35,268 bases of DNA from Usnea hakonensis (GCA_013423325.1 BLJB01000041.1:1-35268), one strand, 5' to 3'. Shown: positions 1 to 11,255, counted from the first letter of the stretch. A program made the numbers and translations. Notes: a model not told the origin generated them from the letters alone.

Positions 1-3000
1 TCTATTCTTATATATAGTATATATTCTAAATATCTCTATCTTTATATAGGGATTTAATATATACTACTAATAATACTTCTCTATCTTTATATATCTTCGT
101 ATAAAGAAATAATTATTAATAAAGCTATAGATCCCGATAAGTATCTTCTACCCTTTATATTAAAATAATATAATATCTTTCTATATTAGTAAGATTTTAA
201 TTTATACGTACTACCTCCGATCTCTAAAAATAAATAGTAATTACTATAGCTAGCTTATTATTATATACTTCGTATAGAGGTTAGCTACTAAATAATCTAA
301 GGTCTTAAGCCTTAACTTAGATTTTATAAATATCTAGATAATATAGTAGATTAGTAAGGTCTAGATCTATAATTAGTAGAGGATATATAATAGATAGAGC
401 TTTAAGGAGAGGGTCCTAATAAAGGGTTTATAAAGTAGATTTAGAAGTCTAAAGAGATTTTATAAAGTTAATATAGATACTTTATTTTATCTTTATATAA
501 CTCTATCTTTCTTTATTTTTTCTTTATACGAGTCTCTCTCTTTTTTTAGAGATTATATTTTCCTCTAATATTATTTTCTCCTAGATACTAAGATATAGTA
601 TAACTAGTAATATATATTACTAATTAATATAATAATATAAAGATTATAATACTCTAAATCTTTACTTTATATAATCTAGCTACCTCTTTCTTATTTAATA
701 CTAAGATCTATTAGATTATTAATATTCCGGACGATTCCCTAAAGCCTTCTCGTATAAAGGTACTAGAAGATCCTATATTATAATACTAGTATATTTAATA
801 GCGAAGTATATACTCTTAACTAAAATAGCCTTTATATAATAATTATAGATCTCCCTTACTAGAGCCTCGATTTATATTCTATACTTAGAGTACGATAGTT
901 AAGGATATATATTAAAGTAGTCTTATCTAGTACCTTATATCTAGAAAGAAATTAGTCTCTTTAATATTAAATTATACTCGTACGAATATTACTATTATCC
1001 TATAAATAATATAGACTACTATTATTAATAATAAAGAGATTCCCGGTTTAACTAAGACTATTAAGATTAAGAAGATAGATATATATTCTATCTTTATATT
1101 ATATAATTAACTAATATCTCTTTAGACTCGACTATAATAATAATTCTCTATTATATAATTATAAGTTATTAGGACTTTATCTTTAAGGATATCCTTTATA
1201 AACGCCCTAGGCTATACTACCTCTTTAATACTAGCTCTATTTCTAAGTAATATCTTATACGATTATAGTTAAAGAATATAGAGTTAGTAGAGCTATCTAT
1301 AAGTATATCTCTTATACGAAATACTAAAGAGCTTCTTAAAGAAGACTATTTTAATCGATAAGGTAATAGGGAAAAGGAGTATCTTATAATCCTAATTATC
1401 TAGAGATTTATATATTATTCTCGTATAAAGTATAAGGATCTAGATAATATCTTTTCCCCTTAGATTAAGATTAAATAAGAGAAGTAAGAGAAGTAAGCTA
1501 AAATCAAAAAGGAGATTAAAAAGGAGATTAAATAGGAACTATAATCTATATAATCCTAGTAATATAGATAATCTCTATAATCTATATAATATTAATATAA
1601 TATCTATTAATTTCCCCCTAAGCTTTCTTCCTCTATACGATTACCTCTTATCTATAAGAGATCTTAATATAAGGTTTTATTATTACTAAATAATAAAGAT
1701 AAGATCTCTATTAAGCCTTTTACCCCTATATAATTAATAGATTATATAGTACTACTTTCTACTTAGTTACCTCTATCTTTTTTTAAGTTTTCTAAGCTTT
1801 CGTCTCCTACCCCCTCCTTCTAGAAAGGGATAATCGATAATAAAGTATAATCGGGAGTATTAATAAATAATAAGTACGTAATATTAAGAGTACTATTAAA
1901 TAATAAGATATTTATATAATCTTCTCTTCTAATATCTTCTTCCCCTCCTCTAAAGGATAGATAGGGTTATATAAGATTAGGATAAAGGCCCCTTAACTAG
2001 GTTAAGGGGGATTAAAATAAGTAAGAAGATTAAAGAAAGAGTAGAAAAAAGAAGGCTTAATAAGTTTACTATCTTCTAAATAAGATATATACTAATACTA
2101 CTAGGGGTATTCGTATAAAGGCGTCTTAGAGTAGAGTATCTTTTAATAAGACTCGGAGTATATCTCTACTTTTAGGATTATATTTAGATTATTTTTAATA
2201 AGGGTATCTTATATAAATATAATATATTAATTTAAACTTCTAATCTATTACTTTCTATTCTATCTAATATTAACTACTTTATATAAAGAGCCTAACTTAG
2301 CTTTATCTTATATAAAGATAAAGGTTATTAGTCTTAAATACTATATAGAGATATAGGCTCGTTATTTAAATATAAAATAATATATTAGATATATATTAAT
2401 ATATAATAAATAAATAGATAAATAAATAGAAATAAAACTTTTTATACGTACTTTAGAGAACTATAGGGTTCCTCTATAATCCTAAAGGGCCTAATAGCTT
2501 CCTCTCTTTCTACTTTAGCCCTAGTAGCTATTACCGGATTAGCCCGCGATTATCCCCCGGAGATCGAGATCTCGAGCCGCTATAAGATAGTAGGCGATAA
2601 TTATCTAATCTATTATCTCTATTATTATTCTAAAAGTATTAGAGGCTATAATCCTACTATTTATAATTAGTATATACTCTATTAAAGTACTCTAGAAGGT
2701 AGCGATATTTTAGGAAGAGGTAGAGACCTAGGCCCCTTTAATATTAATAATAAGTACGCGGTAGTACCTACCCTCGACTTTAGATTAAGATCATATTAAT
2801 ATAGCTCGAATAATATAATTCTATTTAATATAGTAAGATTATACTAAGTATAAATATTATATCTATATCTAAAAGGGCTAGGACTATAAGCTATCTAGAT
2901 ATATATATCTATCTTTATATCTACTACTATCCTATTAGAAGGATAGAGTATTAATTAGTAAAGGTACTAGCTAAAGTTACTAAAATTATATTATAGATAA

Positions 3001-3728
3001 TAAGAGCCCTATTATATAAAGTTAGCTAACTAACTTAAGTAGTAAGAGAAATAGTAAAGATAGTAAGATAAAATAATAGCTTTATATATATATTAATAGT
3101 AGTAGGGAGGGGCTTAATAGATTAATAGAGATAGTAGTAGTATTATTATATAAAGTCTAAATTAATAAAGTACTTTAATAAGTACTATTATTATAACTAT
3201 AATATAGTATCTATAGTAGAGGGAGAAAGCTACTTACTTAGTAATAGTAATAATAGTAATAGTAGCGGTAGAGGGGAGCTTCGTATAGAGCTAATTAGCT
3301 AAATACTTATATAATTAGAAAGATAGGTATTTATTACTTACCTAATAATATAGTTATAGTAGTAGTACTATAAATCTAGTTAGTTATATACTTAGATATT
3401 TAAAATATAAGGGTATAGTAACTTATTTAGTAATAATAATAATAGTAGTAGAGGAAGCTTCGTATAGAGCTAGTTAGCTATATACTTATATAATTAGAGA
3501 GATAGGTATCTATTATTTATCTTAATAGTAGTAATAATAGTATTAGTAAAAAAGAAGAAAAGAAAGAAAGTAGAATCTTTATATAAAGAAAAATTTTTAC
3601 GCGCTAAGGCTAGCCCTATTTAGGCCTAGCTACTACTCTTATTAATTCTATAACTATATAAAATTATATAGAAAGTAATTAATTAATCTATAGACTTATA
3701 CGAGTATTAGGGAAGTATAGAAAGTATT
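1..3728. repeat. RIP-saturated AT-rich block, relic transposon DNA
   Basis: The block is overwhelmingly A/T and almost lacks CpA and its complement TpG. Reading through it I see only isolated cases (for example near 1504 and 2792), while TpA is everywhere. This is the end state of repeat-induced point mutation, which converts CpA to TpA on both strands of duplicated DNA in Pezizomycotina. All frames are full of TAA and TAG stops, so no intact gene exists. A small less AT-rich island lies at about 2515-2600. I could not assign the original element: no reverse transcriptase, integrase or transposase motif was legible here. The block ends sharply near 3728, where TpG and CpA reappear. Confidence 0.85.
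3232..3530. repeat. Two imperfect direct copies with TAG/TAA trinucleotide runs
   Basis: A unit starting acttacttag (3232) recurs as acttatttag (3421), an offset of 189 bases. Each copy holds a TAG/TAA-type trinucleotide run, then agcttcgtatagagct, then a shared stretch around ataggtat. Differences are mostly transitions, as expected if both copies were mutated by RIP after duplication. The trinucleotide runs may once have been CAG-type codon repeats, which is inference. Confidence 0.6.
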
Positions 3729-3947
3729 TGGATATCAGATAAATGGTATACGAAAAAGAAAAAAAAAAATCAGGTTTGATATTGTCATATAGCCAGCCGT
3801 CGTCCACCCTACTAACCTTGGTATCTCATGGGCCTGTCACGCCAAGACGCTAAGCGAGACACCACACCAAACCTTTTCCCTCCATAAATCCAAGTACGTA
3901 CGCAACAATATACTTCCCCACCAAACGAAAACAAACAAACCACAATC

Positions 3948-4307
3948 ATGGAAAACGACAAAGGCGAGCTCGTCGACCTGTACGCCCCCTCCATTTCCTT
4001 TCGCCATTCCCCTCTCCCCCTCTTCCCACCCCAAAACAAAACCCCCACACCAAACTAACAAACCTCCCCCAGCTACGTCCCCCGCAAATGCTCCGCGACC
4101 AACCGCATCATTAAAGCCAAAGACCACGCCTCCGTCCAAATTTCCGTCGGCAAAGTAGACGAGAGCGGCCGCTACACGGGCGAGAACCAGGTGTACGCGC
4201 TGTGCGGCTTCGTGCGGGCCATGGGCGAGGGGGACGACAGTTTGAACCGGTTGGCGCAGAGGGATGGGTTGGTGAAGAATGTGTGGAGTGGGAGTTCGCA
4301 GCGGTAG
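3948..4307 (+). CDS. rps21: 40S ribosomal protein S21 (eS21), two exons
   Basis: Structural protein of the small cytoplasmic ribosomal subunit. Exon 1 is 3948-3979 and exon 2 is 4073-4307. The 93-base intron starts GTACGC, has the branch site CTAAC at 4055-4059 and ends CCCCCAG. Splicing gives 88 residues beginning MENDKGELVDLYVPRKCSAT and ending in VWSGSSQR, typical for eS21 (about 87 residues in fungi). The conserved core (NRIIKAKDHASVQI, ENQVYALCGFVRAMG, DDSLNRLAQRDG) is complete. The intron position just after the tenth codon makes the unspliced first exon easy to miss. The gene begins only about 220 bases from the left RIP block. Function by family recognition; very confident. Confidence 0.96.
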
Positions 4308-5026
4308 AGATTGGAGAAGGGAGAGGAGAAGACGAAGAAAAGTATTATGTGAGTGTGATGGGGTTGGTGAGGGGGATCTGTTTAGCTGATTGGGTTTTGA
4401 TAGGATGGTGCTCGTTTGGGGCATGGGTGGTAGGCGATGGGTTGTGCTTGCTGTGAGGAGGAGGATATAGATAAAGACAGACCGGGCATGCGACAATCAG
4501 CTATTGAACCGCCCAAGCTGGTAATTCGAACGTGCCGTTGGCGATTCTCCGATTCGCCCTTTTCATATATACCTCCCACCCTTTCTTTCCCTGCGCTTCC
4601 TCATCGCTGCCTTCCACAGAAGGACAAAACCCCACATTTATACCCCTCCACACCCCCCAAACGGCCATCCACCGCAGGCAGCACGAACCTACCTCGTGGG
4701 ATCGTCTCCTCTTCTCTCCTTTCTCATGCGCCCCCATTGAGTCTAGAGAAGGATTGCAACGGCCGCAGATGATTTTTGCGATGCAAGCTCGCCTATGAAG
4801 AGATGGGGTCTTCAAGATCACCGGTTCCATCACAGATACGGGCGAGACATTTCGTTTCTACTACGTGTATTGGATTCAGAGCGTTTTGATGCTGGAGAAC
4901 AGGAATTTTCAGTGTAGAGCTTTGGTACTGTGATTAGAAGATACTATGTTGATACAGCGGTACAGATTCAAACAATGATACACCAAGCACATCCAATATT
5001 CCGACGCGGTTGCTTTCTTATTTTTA
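4308..5026. other. Intergenic region between rps21 and the photolyase gene
   Basis: These genes converge here. Open frames on both strands (for example 4437-4772 + and 4501-4833 -) overlap each other, are proline- or basic-rich by chance and resemble no family I know. The region should hold the 3' UTRs and polyadenylation sites of both genes. I see no RNA gene or repeat. Confidence 0.5.
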
Positions 5027-6877
5027 TCAAGTCGTATCTCGCCCTAATCCTTCCTTATACCTCTTCAAGCACCTCTCTCTGCTCTCTTTATGATCCACGC
5101 ACATCTTGGGATACCCGGCATTCGCTGCAGCCTTCGCTTCCTTTCTCCCATAGGGGTCATGTATCGCCTTTCCCGTTATTCCCTCCAGCTCTTTGACCCA
5201 TTTCCTAATGTACTTTCCGTCAGGGTCAAATCTCTCACTCTGCAGCAACGGGTTGAATATTCTGAAATACGGCTGCGGATCTACCCCAGTTGACGCACTG
5301 AAACCCCAGCCACCATTATTTGAGGCGAAGTCGCCGTCGATTAAATGTTTCATGAAATATTGTTCGCCCATGCGCCAGTCGATTAGCAGATCTTTTGCAA
5401 GAAAAGAAGCAACAGCCATGCGGGGACGATTATGCATGTAGCCGGTATGATTCAATTGGCGCATGGCTGCGTCGATGAATGGGTAACCCGTCATTCCCGT
5501 GCACCACTTGTGGAAGAGCTCGTTGTTGTACTCCCATTGAATATTGGTATATTCGGGCTTGAAGGGTTTGTTCATGCACACGTATGGCCAATGAGCCAGG
5601 ACGTGCTTGTAGAAGTCTCTCCAAGCCACCTCTGAAATCCAGCAAGCGATACCCTTTCCACCTCCATCAAGCTTCTTTGTACTATTCGCATCTCTTGCAG
5701 CGACTATCGCAGTCCTTGCACTGAGCGTCCCAGACGCCAAGTGAACACTGACAACTGCTGTGCTATTGCCTGCGGGAATGTTTCTCGCATCTGCGTAATT
5801 GTGGACTTTCTCCGAGAGGAATTTACCCAGCCGATCTCTCGCCTCATGCTCCCCTGGCGGCCACATACTTTGGAAGCGTGTTTTCTCTTCAACAGTGAGC
5901 TTTTTGTTCTCTGGCGCCTCAGGAATTTCGCATTGGAACAAATCCTTAAATTTTTTTCGAGCGTCATCCGGATTTTTTTTCGGAGGATCAAAGAGGTCCA
6001 GCTGATGAGGATGTGTGTGTAGATACGCAATCCATGCGCGGAACCACGGAGAGTAAACAGAATACTGGGCTCCGGATCCGCTCGAAAGTTCACCGGGAGC
6101 AACGATGCATGTGTCGGGTACTGCATGAACTGCTACACCGCTTTCGATCCCACTCCTGGTCATTAATGCCTCCCGTCGCAGCTCATCGACCTCGTACTCA
6201 ATGTTCGTGTAGAGATGACTCGCGCCCCATTCTTTGCACAATCCGAGGATACGATCTGGTATTTCTTTGCGCTTTGCCACCGTTTCAACATACAGCGGAA
6301 TATCCAATCGTGCTAGATCCTCCTTGAGAACTTCCAGGGTCCTGAGAACAAAGTCCACACGTACAGCACTGGTTAAGTGTGCCTTGTAGTCTTGCGGTGA
6401 AATAATATGTATGCATACCAAAGGGATTCCCCTGCTCTTGGCCTTTTCCGACGCCAAATGCAAGGCCTTGTTATCACTGATGCGTAAATCGCACTTGAAC
6501 CAGTGTACTACAGCGTCCTTCACTGGTGCCTTATCCCGCTCGGACTGAGTCTCTTTCTGGGCCTTCTCGAGTGTTTCGATGGGTCGTTCAATTGCATTCG
6601 TTTTGTACTGATTGCACCGCTCGTTCTGCATTTCCGCAGGGTAGAATTGGCGGTCAATGATGCCGTATTCCTCCTGTCTTGAGGCTCCATTTTTGACCCT
6701 CTTGCTGAGACTGTTGGCAATGCCGTTTGCCTTGCGTTTAGTACCATTGAGGGCATTTTTAGAGGTGGCCATGGTAAAAAAGGCTGAAGGAGTGCACAGA
6801 CGCAGATGTGGAGCTCTTGAAAGATATGCACGAGGTGAATAGCGCAAAGGTTTACAGATGCGGTAGAATGAAGTCAT
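5027..6877 (-). CDS. phr1: Class I CPD photolyase
   Basis: Flavoprotein that splits cyclobutane pyrimidine dimers with blue/UV-A light, acting on nuclear and possibly mitochondrial DNA. Single exon, 616 residues from the ATG at 6877. The N-terminal photolyase alpha/beta domain begins near residue 120 (WFKCDLRISDNKALH). The helical FAD-binding domain includes WISEVAWRDFYKHVL, GYPFIDAAMRQL and, near residue 520, NNGGWGFSASTGVDPQPYF, followed by RIFNP. These blocks identify a CPD photolyase rather than a cryptochrome or (6-4) enzyme. The open frame extends 15 codons further upstream but contains no ATG there. The first ATG (6877) has a weak context (C at -3) and gives an Arg-rich, acid-free presequence. 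A second in-frame ATG at 6772 lies in a strong context (accATGGcc) and is followed by KRKANG and SKRVKNG nuclear-signal-like basics. The gene looks intact. Confidence 0.95.
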   Translation of the reverse strand: MTSFYRICKPLRYSPRAYLSRAPHLRLCTPSAFFTMATSKNALNGTKRKANGIANSLSKRVKNGASRQEEYGIIDRQFYPAEMQNERCNQYKTNAIERPIETLEKAQKETQSERDKAPVKDAVVHWFKCDLRISDNKALHLASEKAKSRGIPLVCIHIISPQDYKAHLTSAVRVDFVLRTLEVLKEDLARLDIPLYVETVAKRKEIPDRILGLCKEWGASHLYTNIEYEVDELRREALMTRSGIESGVAVHAVPDTCIVAPGELSSGSGAQYSVYSPWFRAWIAYLHTHPHQLDLFDPPKKNPDDARKKFKDLFQCEIPEAPENKKLTVEEKTRFQSMWPPGEHEARDRLGKFLSEKVHNYADARNIPAGNSTAVVSVHLASGTLSARTAIVAARDANSTKKLDGGGKGIACWISEVAWRDFYKHVLAHWPYVCMNKPFKPEYTNIQWEYNNELFHKWCTGMTGYPFIDAAMRQLNHTGYMHNRPRMAVASFLAKDLLIDWRMGEQYFMKHLIDGDFASNNGGWGFSASTGVDPQPYFRIFNPLLQSERFDPDGKYIRKWVKELEGITGKAIHDPYGRKEAKAAANAGYPKMCVDHKESRERCLKRYKEGLGRDTT

Positions 6878-7485
6878 ATGAAGACAATGGCGTAGAACAA
6901 TGTTAGGGGATAAAGTAATCAATCATTATGACGTTTCGCTATTCGCTAGCGCCGATCTTCCCAGGTACACGAGATCTTAGCGGCCTTTACCCCAGGAACA
7001 TCGGACGTAAGGTAAGATACTCCATAACATACTGTAGACGGCGGTGCTATGAATGCGACCTTCTTGGATTAATACGTACTTGTACTCGGCTTGTTGCCCT
7101 ACTATTAGCATGAATCTGGTGGAACCGAACATCAGCCTGTTTGACTAAAACTGGACATTGACTGCATGCACCTGACTACGTATACGTATCCACAATTCGC
7201 TATGGCCCTTGGACACAATCAACCCCTCCCGACCAAACTTCCAGCTAAGGTAGCATATTAAGCACTGCAAGACGTTACGATAAGAGAATATGCCCGACCC
7301 GCCAAACCTAGCGCCAACCATTTCGGGCATCATGGCGTCAAGGGTGGGCTCGCGGGCACTTGGGATTCTGCGAGGGCTTGGATTCGGAACTCAGGACCCG
7401 CTAAAGGTACCGCAGCGTATGAGCCGGGTCTAATTTATCGATAAGTAAGGTAAACTTTTATCCAAAATGCAGAGAATTGATCAAC
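6878..7485. other. Intergenic region upstream of the photolyase gene
   Basis: No frame with protein-like content was found on either strand. It should carry the photolyase promoter. I could not identify a specific light-response element by eye. Confidence 0.4.
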
Positions 7486-8044
7486 TTACGCAGAGGGAGT
7501 GGCTGTCGTCCATAGACGTTGAGCCGAGTCTGCTGCTTGTACTTTGGCTTCGGCATCGCTTTCAAGGCTGTTGCGAATCTCGGTTGTCAATGCATCGCTC
7601 GGCCGTTTGAACTTCTCCAATAGTTCGATCACGTCCAACTCCCGCTCGCCATGCCACTCAGCAATGGGCTTTTGCACCGATTCAGCACGCATTTTTCGAA
7701 CGTCTGTACGCTGGATAAGAGTATAGATTGCCTGTAGCTCTGAACGGCTCAAGGGTATCTGTTTCTCCGGTGTTCTATAGTCATCCATGCTTTCGAGTGT
7801 AATTTTCGATGATCGGAGCCGAGTCTGACCTGAACCGTGATGGAATGATACGTCAGTACATATGATTGCATATCCCGCAGCTAAAGATGTCTGAAAACTC
7901 ACCTTCGGTAATTGCTGACAGTGGGTCTGCTAAATCAAACTCAACAAGCTTGAAGGTCGAAGGTTTGATGTAGAAGTCGTGGGACTGAGATGTGAAAAGG
8001 CCAGTGCGAGGGACCGCAACGGTCCTTATTGAGCACGCGTCGCA
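7486..8044 (-). CDS. Hypothetical protein, 3' part of a gene, 5' end unresolved
   Basis: Two pieces join cleanly. The upstream piece is open from 8044 to 7903 and reads through DFYIKPSTFKLVEFDL. It ends at donor GTGAGT (intron 7830-7902, acceptor TTCAG). The last exon is 7829-7486, stop TAA at 7486-7488, ending WTTATPSA. Together about 160 residues are visible: charged, helical-looking C-terminal half, no membrane segment. No family recognised. Upstream, an in-frame TGA at 8045-8047 blocks the frame and there is no ATG after it, so either another intron joins an upstream exon (possible acceptor CTCAG in front of the DFY segment) or the gene is 5'-truncated. The TGA lies at the edge of the diverged three-copy repeat, which fits a disrupted gene. 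Real coding origin is likely; integrity is doubtful. Confidence 0.45.
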
Positions 8045-8540
8045 TCAATTGTCCCTGCTCAGCTGAACGAAGCCCTGCATCTTGACGAGGTCGAGTTTGC
8101 CTCACTCTGGAGACTGCTGGATTTTGGCAGAACCTGCCAGGACATGCTCCAAAACTGAATTGTCTCCGCCAAGCTGGAACAAGGTATGCACATTTGCCGC
8201 TTCGAGGTGGTTCTTATTGAGCCTCTATCGTGTTGGTTGTATCTGCATAGCTGAAAACAGACGTGCATGTTTGTGTGACAAAGATCGCCTCACTCTCGAT
8301 TCTCGATTCTCGGATCTGGCTGGATCTGGCGGAACATCATGCGGCTTTAATTGTCCCCGCGTACCTGGAAGAAGGTGTGCACATTCGCCGCATGGAATTT
8401 GCCTCAATCTTGAGGCTCTCGGAATTTGCTTGACCTGCTGAAGGACTCCTCTTCTCTCGAATGTGGCGGTGATGAGGCAAACAGAACCCATGTTTGTTGT
8501 GGCTCATGCATTTCGTCTGGGATGTGGTCTCAAATTTACA
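8045..8540. repeat. Imperfect three-copy repeat
   Basis: Three related segments begin with aattgt at 8047, 8158 and 8350. Copies 2 and 3 share the pattern aattgt-c-ccgc, ctgga-aaggt, tgcacatt-gccgc; copy 1 is more diverged. On the minus strand copies 2 and 3 both encode AANVHT followed by FQ and a GDN, while copy 1 gives QGFVQLSRDN in the same register. In each case stops interrupt the frame. Spacing is about 111 and 192 bases, so the copies also differ by insertions or deletions. This may be a duplicated exon fragment or a decayed repeat. Alignment by eye only. Confidence 0.5.
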
Positions 8541-9395
8541 GCCCCCAACACACAAGTGAGCCTCTGGAACCTCTTGAAGCATTCATACTCTCCATATGAC
8601 AAGTGAGGGGCGACCATGAGACCACCCTCCTGTACTACACAGCCACCACCTCTAAGACGTCACCTCGATACTAATTTGGGTTAGGTGTCCTGCAGTAGGC
8701 CTAGTTGGGAGTGTGAGTCCTTGCTTTTATCGAGCTATATCCCAGGTACAGGTCTCGGATACGGATAAGGCCATCAATGCGGTCAGAGGGTTGAAAACCC
8801 ACTTCAAGAAGGCTTTAAACGTAGTTGTACGACTGGCTCTTGTCGACCATCTCATTGAGGATTCTGTCTGTCATAGGTCTCTGGCTCAGAAGTTGAAAGT
8901 TTGACATTTCGCAATATGCACACGCTTCGATTTGCCAGTCCATCAATCATGATGTTGCCGACGCTATAGTCTATGAGCATAGGTCCTTGGGGGGGTTGGG
9001 TCAACCTTCCTACAGCATCCCGAGTGGAGTTGTGATACAGTTTTGTACGATATTGTTCGAGAATAGCGGCACAGAGGACGAATCCATCCGCGTGGGTATC
9101 CTGCAGTATATACATACTGTGATTGGGATCCAAGAATGTCGCTCACACATCCCGAAAGCCATTTCATCCAGGATTGAGTGAGTCACCCGATTTCAGTGTG
9201 AGTGGGGTACCGAGGTGCATTAGCAGACCACCCTCTTCTATTGGTTGAGATCTGCCAAGACGCATCTTTTATGGATTAATCATCATAGATGGCTGGGATG
9301 GCTTGCACCAGATGGCCCGTGATATTCTAATGAAACAGAAAGCAAGGCCTGCGCGGAGACCCAATCGACCTACTCTAAGCCGAGGGGCGCTGAGT
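8541..9395. other. No intact gene; possible minus-strand coding remnant
   Basis: The only protein-like stretch is a minus-strand frame at about 8852-9137 that reads LQDTHADGFVLCAAILEQY early and ends NPQ. It has no upstream ATG in frame (TGA just before it) and no convincing splice partners. The composition is normal (no RIP). I do not recognise a family. It may belong to the same decayed locus as the fragments at 9396-10080. Confidence 0.3.
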
Positions 9396-10080
9396 TTAGA
9401 AATCCAGCCAAATGGTATCTACCACACCGGTTGGCAAGTTTGGAAGTGATGTGCCAAAGAGCCGAAGCTTGCGGATACCTCTGTCAATCTGCGTCATCTC
9501 AGGGTAAATCCTTCCCTGTTCAAAGTACAAGGCTCTTGTAACCTTCAAAGCTGTCTCTCCAGCCGGGCAAAAATGGTGATAGGATCTCCCTGCCCCTCAA
9601 TTTTGTCTTCTATCAAATTTCTAGCCGAAAAAGCAGATCTTGTAGCATTGAAAGAAACAGTCTTCCCTTCGAAGTTGTCTCGTTCTCGAATGGTACCCAA
9701 AAAACAATGGTACTAGGAGGAAACGATCGACTTACTCTCCAGATTACAACGGATCACGTTGAGTACAACGTTCCTCGCATGTGAAATTGCTTCTTCTCCG
9801 CAGTGTAGGGAAACGACTGCTCGCTAGTGTGAGTATCATCCCAAGCCACTGCTCATTACTGTCGACGGAGCTGATCTCGTTCGCAGAAGTACTATTACTG
9901 ACCAAGTACCACTGAGACAGTGTTTGAGCGAGAGACGATGACTTCGATGCCCAACTCAAAGGGAGAGAGAGAGAGAGAGCCACTATGAACGATCTTTATC
10001 CCTTCGAAAGCAAGAGTACCTAAAATATGTCGATACACGATCACCTCATGGCCCTCAACGACGTCCCTGCCCTCCCTTGA
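9396..10080 (-). pseudogene. Probable broken gene of unknown family
   Basis: Four protein-like blocks follow one another on the minus strand. Block 1 (about 10080-9900) includes GHEVIVYRHILGTLAFEGI and ELGIEVIVSRSN. Block 2 (9824 down to about 9737) reads RAVVSLHCGEEAISHARNVV then LNVIRCNLE, preceded by a plausible acceptor ACTAG with CTCAC branch and followed by donor GTAAGT. Block 3 (9712-9545) includes NFEGKTVSFNATRSAFSARN. Block 4 (9596-9396) includes ALYFEQGRIYPEMTQIDRG and ends IWLDF-stop. Blocks 3 and 4 overlap in different frames without a usable intron, so a frameshift is needed. The only short acceptor between blocks 2 and 3 would leave a 28-base intron. I therefore favour a degraded gene over an intact one. 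No family assigned. Confidence 0.35.
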
Positions 10081-10174
10081 ACCCCCCGGATGACGTGCCC
10101 GAGCATGAGAGGATTTCTGGGAAAAAGGGAGGAACAGAAAATGGAAACAAAAGCTGGTGGGGGAGGACTTCTGT

Positions 10175-10188
10175 GCATATATAGATAC
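10175..10188 (+). promoter_or_regulatory. Possible TATA box
   Basis: gcatatatagatac lies about 70 bases before the ATG at 10246 and is followed by a C/T-rich leader, the usual look of a fungal core promoter. It supports a once-functional plus-strand gene here, although the downstream coding frame is broken. Confidence 0.4.
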
Positions 10189-10245
10189 TCAGCTTTCCCC
10201 TCTTCACTTCACTTTTCCTCTCGTTACCCGAGTCTCAAATCTTCT

Positions 10246-11000
10246 ATGGATATCTCTCCAGCGTCAACTCGTATCATGTCTACTTATCCAAACGCCTATC
10301 AGATCCCAGAAACATACGCCAGCCGCCACAACCCAAGTGTCTTCAACACCGATCTCGCGGACAACGTTAACATGAGTATGGCTGGCCACGGATCCCACCT
10401 CGGAGGCTATTTCGATTCCACACAAGCCCATAATGACAGAGTGTCTGTCCCATCGGCGCCACGTTGAAACTCGAGACCTGGAGAGCTGAGGCCGTTCGTG
10501 TCATTGGAGGCGGCGATTCAGCTTGTGCGGCCATTGAAACGCTGAGCTCCGCCACGTTCCAATACGGTAGGTGTAGAGCTTGAAATGTCAACATCGCTTG
10601 TGAGCGCTTCTTCCTAAGTAGTTGCTCTCTCCATCCACCCCAAGCCGACCATCAGGAACGTGTGGACTTAGTCCGGCTCAACTCGCATGGAACAAATGCG
10701 CAGATGAAGATCTTCATGGATACCACCAATGCTCGCAAACTCATTTCGGTGAGGATGAGAGTGAAGCGAAGCAGGGAAATAAGGTCGAGCGTTGCTGTCA
10801 GCGCGTCATCGGCGCTATACACTCTTGAGATGTTTTAGGGGTTGAGCTTGAGGACAATGCTTGGGTGTTCTCAGCAGGGGATGAGCGAAGTGCGAAGGAT
10901 GTTCTCTATATTTTCCTTAACTATTGGACACTAGATCGGTTCATCAAGAGAGGTTCATACAACGTTTTCCTTCAATGTCGTGCTTTGCTCTGAGGGACTG
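10246..11000 (+). pseudogene. Plus-strand gene remnant of unknown family
   Basis: The ATG at 10246 opens 73 codons beginning MDISPASTRIMSTYPNAYQI and rich in Asn, Ser and His, ending at TGA 10465-10467. In another frame a block from about 10449 contains VRVIGGGDSACAAIETLSS. It can be spliced (donor GTAGGT, acceptor CCCAAG) to a block with RVDLVRLNSHGTNAQMKIFM. A third block (from about 10843) includes NAWVFSAGDERSAKDVLYIF. No consistent phase joins all blocks: the 73-codon ORF and block 1 differ by a frame with no intron between, and none of the GT donors after block 2 gives the phase needed for block 3. This points to frameshifts in a decaying gene. No family recognised. Confidence 0.3.
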
Positions 11001-11255
11001 CGTTTGTACTAACCAACCTCGCGAGATTCTGAACTCTACGCCTCTGATAGGTAAGACGGGTCTTTGATCTGGCGATTGACATGAAAGAACACAGGAAGAC
11101 AAGCAATGTAATCTGTTCTGCAATTCCAGCCATCATCCGAAGATATACACTGACTTTGCATCATGCTTCGGATCTCTCCTCCCAAGTTCTTTGATTTTCC
11201 CTCACCCTCAACAACAACTCGATGTGTTCAAAGCTCGGTCCTAGGCAGACATGTG

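Noticed and set aside
740..2200. A possible transposase or recombinase coding frame in the left AT block
   Set aside because: Reading stops as mutated Gln/Trp codons gives protein-like text in more than one frame, and no diagnostic motif could be confirmed.
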